From Capsaspora owczarzaki ATCC 30864 (lineage: Eukaryota > Opisthokonta > Filasterea): a stretch of DNA of 64,000 nucleotides. Shown piece after piece: positions 45,401 through 57,733 of this stretch; position 1 is the first letter of the stretch, and every line of letters starts with the position of its first letter. The DNA is taken from assembly GCF_000151315.2 (NCBI RefSeq), contig NW_011887302.1:372001-436000 (forward strand), read 5' to 3'. The position numbers were made by a program, and so were the translations under genes. The notes under the pieces are model-generated. The model made no database searches and had not been told where the DNA came from. It worked only from the letters and a program-made list of their open reading frames with translations.

Positions 45401-48400
45401 AGGCACCAGAACAGGACATTGTGAATGTCGTGGGTCACGCTGTGGCTGACTTGGAACCCGTCGTCGGCGCCAGTAACCTGTCGGAGGAAGGTGTACAGGT
45501 GCTTGAGATCGATGACGCGGACATCCCGCTCGTTCAGCATCTCAAACTCCTCCAACTGAATCACGGCGGGCAGGCTCGGGAGGGCCGGCATTTCGGGCTC
45601 GGTAAAGGTGAGGTCGATGGTGTCCAGGATCTCGAGCATGCGGATGCGCGATTGCTCCATGCGCTGTTTCTTGGTAGCGCCGGTGCGTCGTCCGTTCGGT
45701 CGCGCTCGGCCGCGCCAGGCAGCCATGTCGTTTGCCGCAGCAAGCGAGTCATTGTCCACGCCGGATTGGTACAGGCTGTCGTCGGACTCAAAGTACGTGC
45801 TGCCGCCATTGCTGTGGTAGTCACCGTACACACGACTAGCATAGCCAAAGCCAATATCCGAACCACCTGCACCTGCAGAAAACTCGGATGCGTCGTCGTC
45901 ATAGTCGCCGTCCATCCGATCGTCCTCGAGAGCATACTCGTCCGTTGCGTCATCCGTGTCGAGCCCGGAGGACGACCACGCATTCTCGCTAAACAGCAGC
46001 TGGAGGAGGCGCTGCGTGTGCGATCGCTGGCCACTCTGGGCGGTGATGTGGATTTCGATCGCCAGAGTGCGGAGCAACCACGAGCGCTGGTGCAAGGAGC
46101 ACAGGTCAGAGTAGCTGCGCCCGAGAGGAGCAGAGGCGGGCACAACACCACGACGGATGGCCGAATCGGGTCGCCCACGCGCCGGCAGGTACTTGACGTG
46201 GCGGTAGAAAAAGTCATTGTGGTTGCGAAGGAAGCGCATCGTAGGGCCAGTGGTGAGGCGGTTGACGCAAAGCTCGTGGATGAGCTGGTAGCAAAGCTCT
46301 CCAAGACGAGGGTGGAATCGCATCACGTCCGATCCGTAACGTGACACCAGGCCAGCATCGAGAATGTCAATCACTGCGTGGAAGCAGGTCAGCATGGCGT
46401 GCGGCGTGTTGGGGTCTTGCAGCGTGGATGTAGGCACGGGGCGCGAGACCTCAAAGCCAAGCAGCAGGTGAGCAAGGTTTGGCGCAGGCTGCGTCTGAAG
46501 ACAGTCCAGCAACAGGGCGAGAATGCCTTGGCGCGTCGCGTTGCTCATGCGCGCGTCATGCAAACGCTCGTCACGGTGAAGGGGCGAACGAGCTGCGCCC
46601 AGCAGGAGCGACTCGACAGGTGCCCATTCTCGGCGAATAAACTCAGAGCTCGCGGGCGACACGAGGGCGTTGGACGCAAGCTGGGCAATGGCATCGACGT
46701 GTGTGTCGACATCAGCGCTCGATGTGGCATCAAACCCATCCTTGGCCGAGAGCTGTTGGTCGGCCGACGCCATCACCAAGTCGCCTTGAGTCACGGGCAG
46801 CCAGCGCTCCAGCTCCTCTTCCTCGGATTCGTCTTCGGCCAGACGTTGGCGAAGGCCTTGCAAAATGTTGCCCAGTTCACCGGACTGTTGGATGAGGTGC
46901 ACAAGCGTCACGCGTGCCGTGGCGACCTGACCGAGCCAGTGCAGCAGACGCGTCGCGCGATAGCAGATTTCGGGACGACGGTGGTAGCCCGTCAGTTTGG
47001 CGATTTGGATGGCGTGCGTGGTCGGCAGTCGCGAGGCGTCAGAATGCATCGTGAGGAGCAGGCGGTCGAGCGACGACACGGTGATGCTGGTATTCGAGAG
47101 GCGGATCTTCTCGATGAGGGAGCCCTGCGCTTGGAAAACTTGCTCGAGCAGCCGCAAAGACCAGAGCATTGCTTCTTCAAAAGCCCGGCTGGACTCTGCC
47201 AATTGCGGATCCGACGAGCTGGCAGAGCGATCAAAGTCCTCGTTCAAGGCAGACATGCCCTGGTCGACAATCCACACGACCTTGCGCGCCAGCTCGGAGC
47301 TGTTCAGCAGCGTGACGAGCAAATCGAGCCCTGGATTGACGACAGACAGGCTGGTGCCGTCGTTGGCTTGTCCGCGGCTGCTAATGGACAGATTGGACAA
47401 GCTCGGCGTCGGCATCTCGCCCGAGCTGCTCTCCAAATCTTGGACGGTCGGCGTGTACGCTTCGATGGCCAAGAGGAAGAGACGCAGACAAGCAGAAGCC
47501 ATTTGCCACTTTTGCTTCGGGCAGAGGTACGCGCGTGTGTTGAATCGCAAAAACACGCGATCGCGAAGGAAGCCCACGTAGGGTCCGAGCAGCATGGGAC
47601 TCGAATAGTCGACCAAACGGTTGAGCAAGTACAGGAAGGCAAGCGTGTACGTGTAAACGCGCTCGTTGGCCTCGATTTGCTCGAGTTCGTAGCGGATGCC
47701 ACCTTCGACAAAGCCAGCCAATCGAATGGCGCTCGGTCCCGCGGCAGCACCACCAGCAACAAGAGCGCTCGCGCCAGAAGCGGACACACCACTGCCAGCG
47801 GCTGCATCCCCTGCAATATCCACGTTGCGATCACCGTTCGCCTGTCGGGAGCCGTTCAGAACGCTGTGTTTGCTCAACAGGAGCCACATGTCGTCGGCGG
47901 AAGAGGTGCTGTTGACGAATGCTGCCAGGGCGTACACAATCTCGGCCTTGAGTTTGGCCGGGACACGGGACCCGAGCAGGCCAAAGAGAGCGTCGGACAC
48001 ATACTCGGGTTTGTTGAGCGAGCTGAAGGCAGAAGGGCTGGCACTGACGACCTGGCGGATGAGACGCAGCGTCGACACGGTTGTATCGAGCTCGTACGGA
48101 GCCATCTCGCCAGTCGGGTTCGCGGCGAGCTCGTCCACGTACTTTTTCAAGTTGATAAAGAGGGACGACCAGGACAAGATGCGGCTGGCGCCCGAGGAGA
48201 CGCCCAGTCCGTGGAGCTGGCTGTTGCTGGAGCCGCTCAAGAAGCTGAACGTGGCGTTCGCGGCCTGCATGCCAGACGAAAGTGCAACCAGCAGTTCGAG
48301 GAAGGCGGCCAGATACGACACGGGCGCCTCTGCAGTCACGTGGATGAAATGGGGGAGATTGAGCGAGCCAGAGACGGAGGCGATATCCCAGAACTTGAGG

Positions 48401-50727
48401 CACAGCTCGGGCTGGCCACGGTAGGTTGCGGCGACAAAACGCAGAAAATCGTCAAACGGTGTGTGACCCGCCTGATCGAGAGCGCGCTTGCGCTGTTCAA
48501 TCACCGCATCGCGCCGTTCAATGTGCTCCTGCAGTTGCTGTTGCAAGTACTGAAGGTGTTGCTGCTCATTGTTTGCGCGCGCGCTCGAGCCGTAAAACGC
48601 CGTCGTCGCGTCAAAGTAACCGCCCGCGCCGGCACCAGTGCCCCAGTTGAAGAGGTTGCGATTGTCCGAATTGCCGCGGCCATAATTGGCTCCGCCGCGC
48701 CCAGAATTGAGCGTGAACGAGGCGCCAATGTCAGCCGAGAGCTCGGCTATTTGGTCTTGGAGCTGACGCACCTGTGCCTCGAGCAAGTCCTCCTCGGTGA
48801 AGCAGTTGCGCATCCGGGCAAAGTCGTCGTCACAGATGCTGCGCAGCTCTTCGATGCGCGGGCGCATGGACTCAAAGATGGAACAGATAAACTCGTCGAG
48901 CTTGGACACGAAAAACTCGCGATTCTCATCCCGCAGCGAAAAGCTGTGGGACGCCATGAGCTTGGAATGCAGGTAAAAGAAGGCGCCTTGCTCCAACGCT
49001 GCGCCAAAGTACCGCGAAATTTGGGTGTCGACATCGTTGTCCGCGTTTGTGAAGGCTGTGGCAGCCGCGGGCGCATTGTGCAAAAAGAGGGACCACGCGA
49101 GATACAGCACAGAGTTCAACGCAGGGCCTGTTGCGGGAAGCGGGGCATCGAGCGTAGCTGGAGTGCTCAGGACGATGGCCGCAGAGCTCGAGCTGGATGC
49201 CGCAGAAGAAGCCTGGCTGCGTGACAGCTCTTGGTCGAATTGACGGATAAAGTCAGAGTTGTTGGCCAGGCCGACGGCGCCGCCAGCAATCACAGCAGAT
49301 GCGACGCGCGGGGCCGGGCTGGTGACTGCACCACTGTCCCACTCACCGGCGTCCGTGCGAAGGACGTCGAGAACCGCCAGGGCGGTCATGAGCAGCGTGG
49401 CAGTGACTTGGTTTGGAACGTCACGAAGTTCGCTGCGATCGGACTTGTTGATCGAAGAAGCACCACTACTGGCGCTGGCAGCGCTGGCGCTCGAGTCTTG
49501 TTGGAGCTGCAACAACTGTTGCTGCTGCTGTTGCTGTTGCTGTTGGTGATGCAGCTCTTGGTTTGACGCGGAGGTGCGAAGCAAGGCAAGAAGCTTGAGC
49601 GATTCGCTCGCGTTGAACGAGGACTGATAGGCCATGTAAAACAGACACTCTGCCAGCGTTTTGCGCTCCTCGCGCATGTAGGATGTTTGGATGGCGGGGT
49701 AGGGCAGCGCACTCATGGTCGATTCCAGCGAGCCGATCAGAGTAATGATGGTGATGCGCACGCTGTCCGTCTCAACCAGCGTGTCCACGAAACGGCGAAC
49801 GACGGCGATGAGCTGCTCGCTCACCTCGGAGGCCATGCGGGCCTTGATCAACTGGAGAAGCGAGCCAAGCAAAAAGCGACGCTCAAGGTGGTACAAGTGC
49901 ACCGCTGCAACAACTGGATCGTGGCCAAACTGGTCCTGCTGCTCGACGCCGTCCTGCAGAAACTCGGCGCAGACGATTTCGTTCAACAGCAGGAGGTCGC
50001 TCAGCTTGAGCGCCTGCTTGACAAAGTCTGGCGAGAGACGGCGGCTTTCGCCTCGCAACACTGCCTCGCCCTTCTCGACGCGTTGCCGATCGGCGGGGTT
50101 TTTGGCAGGGTTCTTGAGCAGGTTGATGAAGGACGGGCGGTGCTGCATGAGCAATGCTTCGAGCTTGCGTGCAGCTGCCGGGGTGCCCTGCAGTACGCAC
50201 TCGTCGACAGTGGCAGCCAGCTGTCGGAATGAGGATGCGAGGGCGGCGGCCGCCGCTGCACCTGACGCAGAATAGGAAGCGTTCGTCAAGGTGGAGGTGA
50301 TCACAAGCGGCGGGGGCAGAGGAGGTGCTGCGGGCGCCACTGCCGCTGCAGCAGGCGCAGCTCCCAGGCCTCCCAACATGGCGCTCTGTTGACCGAGGCC
50401 GAGGCCGCCGCCGAGTGGTTGCGCACCCAAGCCTCCCAAGCCTCCCAAGCCGCCCAGCCCGCCGACACCAGCACCAGCAACAGCAGGTCGAGGTGCTCCA
50501 AGGCCTCCAAGGCCTCCAGCGGGTGCCAGACCACCGATCGGTGCAAGTCCACCAAGACCCCCACCAATCGGAGCAGCAGCGCCGGGCAGGGCACCGAGTC
50601 GGGGAAGTCCAGCAGCTCCACCGCCGAGCGCGGGAGCCGCGGCTCCAAGACCGCCCATACCGCCAAGGCCCGTGCCACCGAGGCCAGCGCCAAGGGTCGG
50701 ACGAACTGCTCCCGGCAACAACGCCAT
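42416..50727 (-). CDS. NUP205: NUP205/Nup192-type nuclear pore scaffold protein
   Basis: Six exons, 43679-50727, 43514-43578, 43231-43382, 43011-43197, 42631-42917 and 42416-42511, join to 2,611 aa. Nup205 features are clear near residues 165-290: RKLEALLMQHRPSFINLLKN, then ALKLSDLLLLNEIVCAEFLQ and AAVHLYHLERRFLLGSLLQL. Near the end, IIENTVFLLWQHLEYFLVHF matches the family. The rest is long alpha-solenoid. The inner-ring nucleoporin binds NUP93 and shapes the pore. The first 140 residues are an extra GLGG-type Gly/Leu/Ala tract. A Gln run lies near 49520-49550. The 3' exons are the least certain: exon 1 uses a GTATTT donor to keep frame, and the third intron would be only 33 nt (43198-43230). 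Human NUP205 is about 2,012 aa. Confidence 0.92.
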
Positions 50728-52456
50728 TGGTTTTGCTTTGTTACCAGAACCTCACCGAGATGACTTGATGTGTGTGTTTTCGAGTTCGAGAGTTGGGCGG
50801 AAAGAGAGAGAGAGAGCTTTGGTTTTGGACAAAGACAGGGTTTCTCTCGTTCTTGCTCGAGACCTGCGAATGGATCCAACCCAAAACACGCATAGCGTTC
50901 AAACGGGAGCACGCAACAGTGAGCATGTGAGATGAGTGGATGCAGATTCGATGCAGAGCGGGGGAAGGGCGAGCGAAGACGAGGAAGAGACGACGACGCG
51001 CGGGCAACAGCTTTCCCCCAAACCCTTCTTTCCCGCCCTCCCAGAAGCGGCATCCACGATGCGCAATGCGACAATCTGCGACTGATGAGCTCGTCTGTGA
51101 GTGCAAACGAGCGGTCGTGGCTCTTGGCTGTGGATCCAAAAGGGCGCGCAATGCTTTCCCCAAACACGAGGTCCTTTGCGCTTCCATCGCAACCCGCACG
51201 CCGTCACACTCGCCGACTGCAACGCAGATGGCTGATGGCAGGAAGTGTCCCAGTGCTGTGATGCAAAGTGCCACGCTTCGGCTCCAAGTGGGGGAAACGG
51301 GGACGACGGAGCGAGGACAAGCCGCTCGCATGGGCTTTTTCAATGCAACGATCTCACAAAAGTGAAAAATCAAAAAAATCCAATCCTTCTTCAATCCTTC
51401 AATCATCAAAAGGTCAGTCCCAGACGCTCAAGGGGGGGGAGGGGACGTTTGACTCGGAGTTCAACTTGGGGATGGGGATGGAAATAAATGGATGGGGGAG
51501 GACAAGACAGAGAGCGAGAAACTGTCAAAACCAACCAAAAAAAAAGTGAAAGAAAAAAACTCAGACTGCAGACTCAGACTCGCACGAGAGTGACAAAGGG
51601 GAAAACAATGGCAAAGTATACCTATAAGCAATACACAAAGTACGATCGAGGTGGACGTTGGATTCAGTGCTTTGAGGAAGAGAAATCGAATCGAGGAAGG
51701 AAGGTTGTCGGAACCTGGCCTGAATCACCCCACTGCAGCATGCTAGAATGGCCGCAGGGGGGGGGTACAATAGCGTGTACTTGAGAGTACATGTATTGTG
51801 AAAAATGAGGGGGAAAGATTGAACGGGACAGAGAATCCAATGCACAAGAATGGAGTTTTTCTCCAATGTTTTGACCGTCTGAACAGGAACATGGCCTACA
51901 ACACCCGCTGAGGCATGCTAGGATTGAATGTGACAATGTCGTGTATTTAAGAGTGTCGCCAAGAAGCAGGCGAGAGTGTCGACCAGGAGGCTAAGCGAGC
52001 AGCACAAGGATTCAATCTTTTGTTTTTTGTGCTTTTTCCCCCATACATTATTTCGCTGCTTGCATTTTCATTTCAGAACATTCATCCAATCTTATCATCT
52101 GCTCAATTTTCGCATCGACTCAACGACGAATACCACTCAACAACAACCATTTTCGGGGGAATCCCCGCTCTTCCACAACAAAAATCGCTTTCAATTGCAA
52201 TTTGTTCGCAATGATGATTTTTCCTCCTTTTCGTTCTTCCTTTTCCTTTCCCTTTGCGTTCCCACTCACTCACTCACTCTCTTACAGCCATTGTGTGTGT
52301 TTTCAAGTCTTTGTCGTCACACTGCCCATGCACCAACTCTTGCAACCCATCTCAACAGCCCGTTCTCCCTTTGCTTTTTTTTCCCACCCCGCTTCCCTCT
52401 TTTGTAAAACCACTCTTTCTTATTTTTATTTTATTTTTTTTTTTATTATTGTTCAG
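50728..52456. promoter_or_regulatory. 1.7-kb divergent intergenic region with a diverged repeat pair
   Basis: Lies between NUP205 (minus) and a secreted-protein gene (plus). It includes two similar segments (about 51710-51789 and 51886-51954, listed separately). A pyrimidine-rich tract ends in TTCAG right at the ATG at 52457, suggesting a 5' leader intron whose acceptor abuts the start codon. No gene is seen. Confidence 0.5.
51710..51954 (+). repeat. Pair of diverged direct repeats upstream of the secreted-protein gene
   Basis: Copy 1 (51710-51789) and copy 2 (51886-51954) share GGAACxTGGCCT, CAxCATGCTAGxAT or close variants, then ACAATxxCGTGTAxTTxAGAGT, in the same order. Copy 2 ends about 500 bp before the ATG and contains TATTTAAG, which could be a core promoter. 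Confidence 0.55.
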
Positions 52457-53477
52457 ATGCGCTCTTCCGTCATCTTCACCGTCGCCATCCTCGCCGCGCT
52501 CGTTGTGGCCTCTGGCTCTGTCGCCCACGGCCAGAAGCTCGTCCCCAAGTACTTCACCCTCCTCTTCCGCGGCAGCATCCAGAACGCTACCACCGACCCC
52601 GTAAGCTCCCAACGCGAATGCGAATCCAAATTGATTCCTTCCCCCGTGATCTTCCTTCCGTTCCTCTGCTGCTTGCATTGCGCGTTCCGCTGTCAAACCG
52701 ACCTTCTTGTCAACTCACTGTGAACTCCCCGCCTTTTTTTGTGTGATTGGAATGGTGCTGCAACGCAGATCCACGCTGCGGCCACGACCACCAAGTTCCA
52801 GACCAGCATTGACCCCAACCTTGGCTTTGTGACCACCGTCCAGTCGCTCCCCGGCCCCCTTGGTATGTCATGGTGCCTACCTTTTGTTCCAAGAGGGAAG
52901 TTGGGGGACAACCGCTTTGTTCCTTCGGTCACGGGAGCGGAAGACGCGGTTTCTCTCATCTCAGAGCCTCACCCTCTCCTCTTTATTCTCAGTCACACTC
53001 CATTCGCTTCTTGCTTTTGGTTGAACTTTGACTAACACCGTCCTGTTGATTTTTGGTTGGCTTTCTGCTTGAACTGCAGCTGTCTGGGACGCCACCATCT
53101 TCGACTACAAGCAAAACCCCGACTTCTCTGCCACCTTCAGGGAGAACGGCACCATCTCGTTCGGCCTTCACGACGCCAAGCCGCACGTTCTTCACGTTGA
53201 GGGCGAGGGTGCTTTCCGCCCCGTCACCAGCACCTCGTTCGTTGGCACTGTACGGCAACAACTTTGATTCTTGTTTGTTATGGTGCCTTTGAGCGCTTGC
53301 TCACTCCCAGTGGTCTTTTCTTTCCAGGGTGCTTGGCGCATTGTGTCTGGTGAGGGTCAGTTCGCTGGCGCTACTGGCTTCCTCTCTGCCACCTGGTTTG
53401 GCGAGATCGACCCCAAGGATCCCACCCGCCTCGACACTGAGAACACTGTCACTGGCAACTTCTTTGTCAACGCCTAA
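52457..53477 (+). CDS. Small secreted beta-rich protein
   Basis: Four exons, 52457-52600, 52769-52862, 53080-53249 and 53328-53477, join to 185 aa. A signal peptide is clear (MRSSVIFTVAILAALVVASG, cut near SVAHG). The mature part is beta-rich with two N-glycosylation sequons (QNATT, ENGTIS). It ends in a GEGQFAGATGFLSATWF block followed by NTVTGNFFVNA. The GxGxFxGATG pattern recalls small beta-barrel proteins of the allene-oxide-cyclase/dirigent type, but that is only a pattern match and I do not assign a family. There is no membrane segment after the leader and no ER-retention signal, so it is probably secreted. A T-rich tract plus CAG directly before the ATG suggests an intron in the 5' leader and perhaps high expression. 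Codon use is strongly C/G-ending. Confidence 0.85.
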
Positions 53478-53733
53478 GCAGCGTGGCCCCTTGGCCCCTG
53501 CCTCCTCTGCGTCTGCCCGCTTGTTGTGCATTTAAGTGCGAGGATGTGTGCCTCTATGATGAATGTGTTCCATCAACAAAAGACTTGGAAGGAAGTGTAA
53601 AATGAGCATCAAACATTATTGTCATCAAAGAACCAGGAAAAAAAAAAAGAAAGCGATAAACCACCCTTGTCACGACTCGCACAAAGGAGGCTGCGAAAGC
53701 AAGAGTCAAAACAACAGAACGAACGAAATCCAG

Positions 53734-55984
53734 TCATCGAGCAGATTCGCCAACGACCGGGGAGTTGGCAGAAGTTCCAGTCGTAGAATTACTAAACCGA
53801 TTCGTTGGGATAAGCGGAGTGGACGAGACCTGCACGGGGGTCGCAGGTCGGGAGCGCGAGCGACTGGGAGAACTGGGTCGAGCAGAAACGCTCAGCACTG
53901 TTTCGAGCAGGCGCGGCAGCGCTCGGCTGCGGTTGATCACCTCGAAATCTTCATCGTCACTGAGCTCTTCGTCGGACTCGTTGTCGGATCGATCGTCAAA
54001 CTGCTCGTCATAGTAATGATCGGCCACCTCACCAGCGGCGGACATGCGCGAGAGAAGGAAGAGCACCGGGGTGACAAAGAAGGCCATCTGCAAGCCAATG
54101 TACCCAATCGTGTAGCTCGCAAACGAGCCCAAGAAGGCAATGCTGCAAATCAGCGGAATAATCACCACCTTGAGGGAAACGTAAAACCGAATGTCAACGC
54201 TCAGCTCGGCCTCTTCGCTCAGGATGCGCATCTTGGTGTGAGCGGTTCGCGGACGCAGCAGCACGTACACCCAAATGCCTGCTTGGAACATGGCGGCAAT
54301 AAAGATGGTTCCCGCCGCAAGCTGGACGACAATAATTTCACCAAAGCTCGCAGTTGTCGCAAAGTCCGTAATCAGCGAAGAGCAGAACGGAATGAAGCCC
54401 ACGAACGCGAGCGAAATGTTGTTAAAGACCACCATCAGCGTGGTGCACCGCTCGACGTTGAAGTGGATGACATGGTGGACGTGCCAAAGAATAGCCACCA
54501 ACATGAACGATCCCACGAACGACAGATAGGACGGCCACAGGTTCTCGAGCACGCCAACCAGCCCTGCGTTGTCAGTGTCCTGAGTGCTTGGAACCTCCAC
54601 GGTAAGGACGAGCAGGGTGGCGGCCAAGCTAAACACGCCGTCAGCAAAACCCTGCAGACGCGCCAGATCGAGGGCTCCGTCGCGGAAGGGCGAGTCGTTG
54701 ACCAGCAGCAGCACCGTGTTGTAGCGGCGGCGAATGTAGCGATTTCCCGAATAGTTGATTGCCGGCGTCATGAGCAGCAAGATCAGGAACGCCCAGCCAG
54801 CATAGACAGAAATGAAGGCGCTGATCAGAGCGAGGCTGCAGAGCGTCGGAATCACCAAAAGCGGCAAGCACTGGATCCACACGCCGCGCGGACTGCTGTT
54901 AAACGCTTTGCGAGCGAGGAATGAAAGCAAATGCGGCCGTGAAGACACGTACCGCACCATCAGCAGCTGCGACCCACCGACAATCAGCAGGTTCAACGAG
55001 GCAATCACGACTGCTATTGTGGAAGAGCTGTAGCGGCCCAGCAGTGTGCACGAGAACGGGATAAAGGAAGTAAACAGCAAGACGAACAGGTTGATCCAAG
55101 TCACAATGTCGTCCACATGCTTGATCAAGCGGAACAAGCGCACATGAGAAGCCCACATGTTTGCAATGATTGTAAAGGATGAGAGGTCTGTTTGTTGGAT
55201 GTTGTTTCGATGTGGAGATGTGAGTTGCAAATGCAAACGGGGGGGGATTTCCAGCCGTCGAGAATGAAACGTACAAATGAGAAATTGCGGGAGCATGCTG
55301 TACAAAAAGTGCTCCAAGTCTGTATCATCAGGAAGCGGCTTGGTGACTTGCAATGGCAGGACCTGTGATACATGCCCAAACATGTTTTCGAATGATGATC
55401 AGGTGGTTTGAGCAAAGGGAAAGCGCCGCAAAAATGACAAACGAGGTAGCACCAACCCGCTGCAGTGCGCGCCAACGTACCATCAATGTAGCGGCGACAC
55501 CAAAAATCGAGTCGCTATATGCCTCGAGACGACTCGTCATGTACACGTCGTGCAGCTTTGCTTTGGAGAGCCGCTTCACCAGCGACGTCTGGCTGTTACC
55601 ATCGACAGGAAGCAGCGGTTTACTGCCACTGTTGCTATTGCTATTGGTGTTGCTACTGCTATTGCTATTGGTGTTGCTGGTGCCGCTGGGGCGGATTTCG
55701 ACGACCGAGTCTGACACGGACACTTGCTTCAAGGACCCGCTCCGTGGGCTGGACGCCGACGACGAGCTTGCTGCCTGCTGGTGCTGCTGATGCTGGTGCT
55801 GCGGATGCGACATCATGGCCGATCTCAAGGACGACGACGACTCGCTCCGCCGCACAAAAACCTCGTCCAAGCGTCGTGAAGCGGCTGTGGTTGGCGTTGT
55901 GGGTGTGGATGTGGACGTGTCTGGCTCGAACAGCCCTGGCGAGTCGCTGCCTGGTCGGATGTACGGTGGGAACGGATCGGTCAT
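53734..55984 (-). CDS. TMEM175: TMEM175-like endolysosomal cation channel, two repeats
   Basis: Three exons, 55481-55984, 55275-55362 and 53734-55187, join to 681 aa. After a disordered Ser/Asn/Pro-rich cytoplasmic start, two six-helix repeats follow. Each starts with the family signature, RLEAYSDSIFGVAATLM at about 152 and RLQGFADGVFSLAATLLVLT at about 374. TMEM175 channels conduct K+ (and H+) across lysosomal membranes; the signature (normally RxxxFSD) lines the start of the first pore helix. Here it reads YSD in repeat 1 and FAD in repeat 2. HVHHVIHFN and the following helices fit the second repeat. The C-terminal tail is acidic then Ser/Arg/Pro-rich. An intron splits the first signature helix after ATLM. 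Head-to-head with the SDF2-like gene, 303 bp apart. Confidence 0.93.
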
Positions 55985-56287
55985 TTGACGCGAAAAATAA
56001 AAATAACAACTCTAAATAATAGCGAAGGTCTATGGAAATGGTCGATGAAAGTGCAATGGATGGAATAGAGGAATAAAGAGAGAACGAGTGAGCTTTGTTA
56101 TGGTGGACTGGGTGACTGAGGCAAAAGGCAAAACGCCAAGACCCGAGATCGAAAACATGGTGAGGTTGTATTTGCACCATCAGCAGCAGCATCACCCTGT
56201 CATCTTACTTGCGTTTTTATTCTACGAACGATTTGTTTGTGCGTTCGTTCAAATGCATGACGGCAGTCAACTATTTCTGATTTCTCG
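55985..56287. promoter_or_regulatory. Shared divergent promoter region of TMEM175-like and SDF2-like genes
   Basis: 303-bp spacer without coding signal or obvious core motif. Confidence 0.4.
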
Positions 56288-57733
56288 ATGCAACTCTCAG
56301 CCAAGTTGATCGTTGTGGTTGGTGTGCTCTGCGCTGCCATGCTCGCGATGGGCGGCCTGCCACTCGTCACTGCCCACGTCCACGCCTCCAAGGCCAGCAT
56401 TGGTAAGTCCCAGCACCGAACGCACCCCAGAGCCCACGATCGGTCGCTCCTCTTCCCTCCTCCTCAACTCGAGAAACAAAGAAGAAAAAAAAAAACGAGA
56501 GAAAACGTCTCCTCTCTGCCAGTACCATTCAGTTTCACTCGAGATCATCATAGCTCGCGCACCTGCATGACGTTTGTGTCGAGTCTAACTGGTTCAACTT
56601 GTGGGGCGCCACAGGGTACGAGCACGTCACTTGCGGAAGCGTCGTCAAACTCACGCACGCACCGACGGGCGCCAAGCTCCACTCGCATGAGGTCAAGTAC
56701 GGCACGGGCTCGACGCAGCAGTCCGTCACGGGCTTCCCACAAGCAGATGACACCAACAGCTACTGGACTGTGCGCGGCCCCCACGACGAGTACTGCGAGC
56801 GCGGGTAAGGCTTTTGTTTTGTTTTGGCGCTGCCAAGCTTGTGCCAGCTCAGCTCCGTTCAGCTCGCGCTGCGCTGTGCAGTTCTCGATCGCTCAGATCA
56901 TCCGATCGTCGTCGTGCTGTTTTATTTGGCGTGCCGGTTTGACTATCGACAAGCTCCTTTCTCACCCTTCGGTCCGTTCTATTCCACAAATCTTAGACAT
57001 CCGATCAAGTGCGGCGACGTCGTCCGTCTCACTCACCTGAATACCCGCCGAAACCTGCACTCCCACCAATTCCAATCCCCGCTTTCGGGTCTTGTTGAAG
57101 TGAGCGCTTTTGGCGAGGGCGGCAACGGCGATGCTGGTAGGTAGTTTGTGTGGTTGATTTTGCTCCTGTTTGTTTTGCTCCAGGCTCTGTACGACGAGGA
57201 AAGACTATGAAGACTATGCTGCATCTCATCCATTTCTGCTTGTTTGATTGCGACTAGGCGACAACTGGAAGGCAGAGTGCACTGGCTCTCACTGGATGCG
57301 CAACGCTGACGTTCGCTTGCGACACGTTACCACTGGTCAGGTAAGACAGCCATCCTTTTTCTTGATGGCAATTCTGCCCCACTAGCTGTCACATCAAGAG
57401 TGATTTCTGGTGTCAACGACCGCAAATCTGATTCGTTTGTTGTTGTTTCTTTGTTTTTGTTCTTCTCGTTCTTCTTCTTCACTTCAACAGTACTTGCACA
57501 TCACTGGTCGCCATCAATTCGGCAGGCCCATCCAAGGACAGCATGAAGTTGCTGCCTACGCACGTCCCAGCAACGAGAACGTGTGGCGAGCAGAGGTAAA
57601 CCCATAACACCAAAATAACAAAAATTGCAGACTTTGACAAACGGACCCCTCATCCATGCGTGTTTTCATATTTTTGTAGGAGGGCATTTACATCAAGTAC
57701 GAACGACCTGAAACCGACGAAGATGACGAGTAG
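56288..57733 (+). CDS. SDF2: SDF2-like ER protein with MIR repeats
   Basis: Six exons, 56288-56402, 56615-56804, 56997-57136, 57258-57340, 57491-57595 and 57680-57733, join to 228 aa. A signal peptide (MQLSAKLIVVVGVLCAAMLA) precedes three MIR repeats: YEHVTCGSVVKLTHAPTGAK/LHSHEVKYGTGS, PIKCGDVVRLTHLNTRRNLH and AECTGSHWMRNADVRLRHV, then HITGRHQFGRP. SDF2 proteins sit in the ER lumen and work with ERdj3-type chaperones in protein quality control; MIR domains also occur in O-mannosyltransferases. It ends ERPETDEDDE. Animal SDF2L1 ends in HDEL, so retention here must depend on another signal or on partners. Every exon junction joins in phase. Confidence 0.95.

Noticed and set aside
44137-49224. 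Two very long plus-strand open frames (735 and 948 codons) opposite NUP205
   Set aside because: They are antisense shadows of a 7-kb GC-ending coding exon: Arg/His/Gln-rich, no family features, and no splice logic. NUP205 on the minus strand explains the region.
53563-54924. 453-codon plus-strand open frame opposite the TMEM175-like gene
   Set aside because: His/Arg/Asn-rich with no domain. The minus strand encodes clear transmembrane repeats with the family signatures.
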